This document shows, piece after piece, positions 60,215 through 64,000 of a DNA stretch of 64,000 nucleotides. The position numbers and the translations under genes were made by a program. This DNA comes from TOLSYN sp963849065. Lineage in GTDB: Bacteria; Acidobacteriota; Terriglobia; Terriglobales; Acidobacteriaceae. The number at the start of each line of letters is the position of its first letter. Position 1 is the first letter of the stretch. The notes beneath the pieces are model-generated. The model was not told the DNA's origin. It ran no database searches and worked only from the letters and a program-made list of their open reading frames with translations. The stretch is taken from contig CAWKFM010000004.1 of the NCBI GenBank assembly GCA_963849065.1, positions 806,001 through 870,000 of the forward strand, in the 5' to 3' direction.

Positions 60215-61288
60215 CTACGCAGCTTCCTTGTCCGCGGCGTCGGCGTCGGGTAAAGGTGGTTTTTCTCCGAGGACCTGGGTGCGGCCGTCCTCGTACAGCA
60301 GGGTCACATCGTTACTGAACCGTTCCGTGTGCCGCTTTACAAAGACGTTTTCTCCAGTCTCCTCGTTCGTCTCGATCTCCTCGGTGGTGGTGACGCTCTT
60401 TGCGGAGCGCCAACGCGCCAGATGGCGATCAGAGCCCTCGCCGAAGACGCCGTTTAGGAGCCCGGCAGTACACAGAAGGCCCACATGTCCAGCGTGGAGG
60501 GGCGTCAAGGGCCGCCCCTTGCTCACGGTTGGGGCCGGGAGAAAGAACTGTTGCACGGCCTGTTGATAGGCATAGGATCGCGGCAACATATCCTCGATGG
60601 CGTCCAGCGGCAGGCCGGTATAGGTCAGAGTCGTGCCCGGCGAAGACGGCACTGCATACGGGCTTTCATCTCCTGCCAGCGTCGGCATGTCAACGTAGCC
60701 CTTGCAGTAGTTGATAAGCGCGTGCCTGGAGCTGCGGACGGTCGAGCCGGTCACGCGTTTCCGGGTGGCAAAGACCACGATCTGCCCGAAGCGCTGGGAT
60801 TCAGGATCGGCGAGCAGATAGGGTCTGACGTCAGTAAAGTGCGCCGACATCACATCGACACAAGTACTTAAACGTTCAAATGGAATGACGAACACGAGCA
60901 CGCCGCCGATGCGCAGCCAGCGGAAGGTGTGATCGAGGAAAAGCTCCTCCATGCGGCGGTTCGAGAGACTGCCGATTTCTGAATCGTATGGCGGATTGAG
61001 ATAGAGCAGGGAGAATCGCTCGACCTTGCTGTGCGTGTCGAACGTGCTGCCCTGGATGGTGGTGATGCCCACGGCTGCGGCCGTCGCGGCGCGCACGGCA
61101 TCAAGCTCGATGCCGTACAGGCGGCAGTTGCCGCCCTTGGTGATCTGTTGCAATGCGGCGCCGGTGCCGACGCAAGGATCTATCACGCTTGCAGGCTCAA
61201 GGCCGAACTGGAGAAGGTTGCGGATCTTGTCGCCCTCGGCGGGCGGAAGCGGAAAATGACCCAGTTTTAATCTGCCTGCCAAACGCAC
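60215..61288 (-). CDS. DUF6094-like N6-adenine DNA methyltransferase
   Basis: A 357-residue class I methyltransferase: motif I SVIDPCVGTGAALQ, acidic motif YGIELDAV, and catalytic motif IV LLYLNPPYDS (NPPY, adenine-N6 type). The start VRLAGRLKLGHFPLP matches DUF6094 proteins found on plasmids and ICEs. GTG 61288 is chosen because GGGAG lies 6 nt upstream; ATG 61345 is possible. No restriction enzyme adjoins, so it may be an orphan methylase for element DNA or an anti-restriction factor. Confidence 0.85.
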   Translation of the reverse strand: MRLAGRLKLGHFPLPPAEGDKIRNLLQFGLEPASVIDPCVGTGAALQQITKGGNCRLYGIELDAVRAATAAAVGITTIQGSTFDTHSKVERFSLLYLNPPYDSEIGSLSNRRMEELFLDHTFRWLRIGGVLVFVIPFERLSTCVDVMSAHFTDVRPYLLADPESQRFGQIVVFATRKRVTGSTVRSSRHALINYCKGYVDMPTLAGDESPYAVPSSPGTTLTYTGLPLDAIEDMLPRSYAYQQAVQQFFLPAPTVSKGRPLTPLHAGHVGLLCTAGLLNGVFGEGSDRHLARWRSAKSVTTTEEIETNEETGENVFVKRHTERFSNDVTLLYEDGRTQVLGEKPPLPDADAADKEAA

Positions 61289-61387
61289 GGTACGCTCCCA
61301 AAAATGGATTTTTTCGCTCGTGTAATTTGAAGCATAAAATGTCACTAGGTGCCACTTTATGCTTCCATAATGTGTGTGCAGAGTGCG

Positions 61388-61717
61388 CTACGCGGCCTGC
61401 ACGTCGTACAAAGGAATTGGATTGGTGCCGCCAGTGAAGTCGGCGAACGCCGGATCGTCGGAGTACAACCGATTGCCCCCAGACTGCCATGAACTGTTGC
61501 GTGCTGCTGGAATGAGAGGTTCGGCGTGCACATGACGTCTGCCGTCAGGGCAGGCGTAGGAGACCACGCGAAACATCGTTGAGGTGCCTACCGCCGCCAA
61601 CGCCGGGGGCGTTGCATAGGAAGGATTCAGGAGTAGCCCTTTGCGCTGCCGGGCACCCTGTTCAGGGTTTGTCCGTGGGCTGCAGAGGACAGCGGCGGAA
61701 ACAAAAAGGGGCGACAT
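61388..61717 (-). CDS. Hypothetical protein upstream of the methylase
   Basis: A 109-residue product with TMFRVVSYACPDGRRHVHAE and FADFTGGTNPIPLYDVQ. AAAGG lies 8 nt before ATG 61717. It is 99 nt upstream of the methylase start and in the same direction. Unrecognised; coding status moderately sure. The region just left of the resolvase remnant also holds a 39-codon plus-strand frame (61741-61860) ending LNQKNMRWKCDGAVAEYLRE, perhaps another remnant. Confidence 0.5.
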   Translation of the reverse strand: MSPLFVSAAVLCSPRTNPEQGARQRKGLLLNPSYATPPALAAVGTSTMFRVVSYACPDGRRHVHAEPLIPAARNSSWQSGGNRLYSDDPAFADFTGGTNPIPLYDVQAA

Positions 61718-61865
61718 AGCAAATACCTTTCAAGCAAACTGTGTCCTCGTTGGGGATCGGGCTCGTGTTGAGGATTGCCCGCAAGAATCTCGACCTCAAT
61801 CAGAAAAACATGCGCTGGAAGTGCGACGGGGCAGTGGCCGAGTATCTCCGGGAGGATTAGACCCC

Positions 61866-62440
61866 ATGAGAACCGCAATCTACGCCCGAGTGAGCATCAA
61901 AGAACAAAGCTGCGACTCCAGCTACGCGACCTGCGCGCCTAATGCGCCGCCCGCAAACTCACCGTCGTTCGGGAGTACGTTGACGTGGGAGAGTCGGGCG
62001 CCAAGGATCCCGCCCTGAACTTAATGCCCTCATGTCCGATGCCCGCAAGCGGAAGCTGGACGCGATTCTGGTTTGGCGCTTTGACCGCTTCGCCCGCTCC
62101 ACCAAGCATCTGCTCCTTGCGCTGGAAGAGTTCCGCTCACTCGGCATTCAATTCGTCAGCTACCAAGAGAACATTGATACCAGTAGCCCGCTGGGGCAGG
62201 CCCTGTTCACCATTGTGGGGGCGGTCGCCCAGCTTGAGCGTGACCTTAATCGGGAGCGGGTGACTGCTGGCGTGCGGAACGCTCGGGCGAACGGCACGCA
62301 ACGCGGGCGTCCACGGCGAATCGTGAGCAATGATGAACTCATTCGGATCAAGGCTGACGGCGCCAGCCCTTCGGGAGATTGCTGCGGCGCTCGGAATCGG
62401 TTACGGCACCGTCAGAACCCGGCTGCGTCAGGTGAGCTAA
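61866..62440 (+). pseudogene. Serine recombinase (resolvase/invertase) with several frameshifts
   Basis: From ATG 61866 MRTAIYARVS opens a resolvase with the catalytic Ser. Then the match moves through LQLRDLRA, an in-frame TAA, AARKLTVVREYVDVGESGAKD, a shift to LNALMSDARKRKLDAILVW, RFDRFARSTKHL and QLERDLNRERV, and a last shift to LREIAAALGIGYGTVRTRLR ending at 62440. At least three shifts and one stop make it a pseudogene. Remains of a second recombination system on the island. Confidence 0.85.
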
Positions 62441-62605
62441 AATCCCCGCCGCCGCAGCCAGCGTCGCACGGCGGATTCAAAGCGGTTACGGTCTGGCAGT
62501 TTGATGAGCGCGAATCTGTAGATTTCCGCTCACATATCCTCTCGTAAGAGCTCGGACGGCGCGCCGGTCCTTTCCATTTCGAATCCGGAGGTGAAGTAGG
62601 CTGGC

Positions 62606-62917
62606 ATGAAGTTCGAACCCGGACAAATCGTTAGCACCCCCGCTGCGCTGCGCGCGATGGAAGAGGCTGGAGACGATCCGGCCTCTTTTCTTGCGCGCCA
62701 CTTTGCAGCAGACTGGGGAGAATTGGACGCGGAGGACGTCAGGGAAAATGAGCTTTCTCTGGCGCACGGGTTCCGGCTGCTCTCGGCCTACCGGCTGAGC
62801 AGCGGCACCACAATCTGGATCATCAAGGATCGACCGATCTGTAACGACGTTCCTGTTGCCAGAGGAATACTAGCTAATCACCAGGGACAAATCGATCCCA
62901 ATTTACCCCCAGTTTAA
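62606..62917 (+). CDS. Small conserved element-type protein
   Basis: A 103-residue acidic protein: MKFEPGQIVSTPAALRAMEE, ADWGELDAEDVRENELSLAHGFRLLSAYRL, TTIWIIKDR. This pattern (D-W-G-E-L-D ... E-N ... G-x-R-L-x-S-A-Y) recurs in small proteins on plasmids and islands, usually without known function. GGAGG lies 15 nt upstream of the ATG. It follows the broken recombinase by 165 nt. Confidence 0.72.
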   Translation: MKFEPGQIVSTPAALRAMEEAGDDPASFLARHFAADWGELDAEDVRENELSLAHGFRLLSAYRLSSGTTIWIIKDRPICNDVPVARGILANHQGQIDPNLPPV

Positions 62918-63055
62918 GCTTTGGCGTTGCAAAGCCGTTCAAGATCGGTAAAATGTGAGCAATCATGACTCAATAGGAATGGTATTTCGGGTGGTGTGTT
63001 CCTTCGCCCTGCGATTCGCGGCGACGCAAAGCCCATACAGCACGCGAGCGATACT

Positions 63056-64000
63056 ATGCAGAATGATTCCAGCGACGAAACAGCCCAAGGGCCAGCCCCC
63101 AACATCAGTGCTGATTTCTTGACTGGAAATACGGAGATTGGTCTTGACCGAATCCGTACCCGACTGCTCGACCTAACCAACCGCAACAAACTTCTTAATT
63201 TCAGGCATTCCAATGCGTCATCCATGCGCGTCGTGGATGTGCAGATTGACAGTGTGTTCAGCCAACTGTGTGACAACGAAAAACTGGCATTTGTGCCCGT
63301 TTCGGAGCCGGAGTTCAATGGCCCCGAACGTCCGTCCGCGAAGGACTATGCTGACGATCTTGCCTGGAATACCTCCGTCGATCTCGATGCTGCCCAGGCC
63401 AATAGCGCACAGTGTCTACCGGTGCTCCACTATCAGGAACAACTCGACACCGTAAGCCGCAAAATTGCCACCGCAGCCAAGACGGCCATTGAAGAATCCG
63501 GTACGAACATGCTGTACCTCATCTTCGGGTTCCTTGAGTGGTACGAATCTGATGACTCCCAGCAAGCGCACCTCGCTCCCCTTGTTGCGGTGCCAGTAAC
63601 CCTTGACCGTGCTGGAGGGAGGGGGAAGGCAGTCGAAACGGTGGTCGAATACTCCGGCGAGGACATAGAGACGAATCTCTCGCTCGTAGAAAAGATGCGC
63701 CGCGACTTCGGGCTTGAGATACCAGTTCTGGGAGACGACGACACGCCCGAGAGTTATTTCAAGGGATTGGCGCCGATTCTGGAACTCAAAAAGCGCTGGT
63801 CTATTCGGCGGCAGATTACACTCGCGCTGCTCAGCTTCGGCAAGTTGCTCATGTATCGAGACCTTGATCCCAAAACGTGGCCCGATGCGCACAGTATCGC
63901 CAAGCATCCGTTGGTGCGGGAGTTATTTGAGGGCTCGAAGAATCCGAATATCGCTCTTGCCGAAGAATTCGATATCGATGCTCCCGAACTGAAGAAGGAT
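63056..64000 (+). CDS. DUF4011-type large helicase/nuclease, N-terminal part (3' partial)
   Basis: The frame is open for 315 codons to the right edge. Residues about 38-53 read RLLDLTNRNKLLNFRH, the DUF4011 hallmark. NMLYLIFGFLEWYES, LAPLVAVPVTLDR and SFGKLLMYRDLDPKTWP continue the family. Full-length members run well over 1000 residues with helicase and often Vsr-type nuclease or DUF3320 domains, and some are annotated as anti-phage protein Hhe. Those domains would lie outside the window, so only the N-terminus is supported. ATG 63056 follows a stop upstream; ribosome site weak. Confidence 0.82.
   Translation, partial: MQNDSSDETAQGPAPNISADFLTGNTEIGLDRIRTRLLDLTNRNKLLNFRHSNASSMRVVDVQIDSVFSQLCDNEKLAFVPVSEPEFNGPERPSAKDYADDLAWNTSVDLDAAQANSAQCLPVLHYQEQLDTVSRKIATAAKTAIEESGTNMLYLIFGFLEWYESDDSQQAHLAPLVAVPVTLDRAGGRGKAVETVVEYSGEDIETNLSLVEKMRRDFGLEIPVLGDDDTPESYFKGLAPILELKKRWSIRRQITLALLSFGKLLMYRDLDPKTWPDAHSIAKHPLVRELFEGSKNPNIALAEEFDIDAPELKKD

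Larger units (their letters stand above)
25850..64000. mobile_element. Genomic island inserted at tRNA-Glu (right end outside the window)
   Basis: The left end is set by the tRNA-Glu 3' half followed by integrase and excisionase-like genes. The island carries plasmid/ICE-type housekeeping genes (second beta clamp, SNF2-like helicase, DUF6094 methylase, DUF1173, DUF6573-type), candidate defence genes and decayed recombinases, with uneven base composition. None of the ten REP-like palindromes found to the left occurs here. I saw no second copy of the tRNA 3' end inside the window and no conjugation genes, so the type (ICE, mobilisable island or integrated plasmid) stays open. Confidence 0.75.

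Overview
The window reads as chromosomal DNA of an Acidobacteriota bacterium (Terriglobia-like) with a large foreign island on the right. The call rests on the high-G+C left half, on two dispersed repeat families I associate with Acidobacteriota (palindromes opening ggtgcccc/ggtggccc and a ctgagcgcagcgaa element), and on protein families such as the fused OlsF-like acyltransferase. It is inference, because no rRNA or single-copy marker is present.

Left part, about 1 to 25.8 kb (core chromosome): a double universal stress protein; a CzcCBA-type RND efflux operon; a secreted Gly-rich repeat protein; an LpxH-like phosphoesterase divergent from a two-domain ornithine-lipid-type acyltransferase; a polyphosphate group (Ppx/GppA, SixA, Ppk1); a cbiMQO cobalt/nickel ECF transporter; an orphan response regulator and CheW; a sodium/solute symporter with a repeat inserted in its reading frame; a hemerythrin; a GT87-type membrane glycosyltransferase. 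Ten REP-like palindromes sit between these genes.

Boundary: tRNA-Glu(UUC) at 25793-25870 is followed at once by a tyrosine integrase and an excisionase-like gene. No REP-like palindrome was seen to the right of it. The island therefore starts here and runs beyond the window.

Island, 25.9 to 64 kb: a MoxR ATPase / unknown / zincin-VWA operon; three secreted Ig/MBG and FG-GAP repeat proteins, two of them recent duplicates; a DUF1173-type gene; a candidate defence group (HEPN-like protein, class III cyclase-like protein, TIR protein) with a 41-nt palindromic repeat on both sides of the cyclase gene; SOS-type genes (SRAP peptidase, Y-family polymerase, a truncated SRAP copy); a second DNA polymerase III beta clamp among small element-type genes; an SNF2-like helicase and a DUF6094-type adenine methyltransferase; decayed recombinases; and, cut by the right edge, a DUF4011 protein of the large anti-phage helicase kind.

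The most striking item is at 52.3-56.3 kb: a 1211-residue protein with AlbA_2, SIR2-like, STAND P-loop NTPase, TPR and OB-like regions, the architecture described for animal SAMD9/SAMD9L. It is framed by inverted repeats of about 135 bp (about 80% identical by eye) that start almost at its stop codon and just upstream of its start, so it looks like one defence gene on a non-autonomous transposon-like cassette. No conjugation genes, CRISPR array or rRNA were seen.
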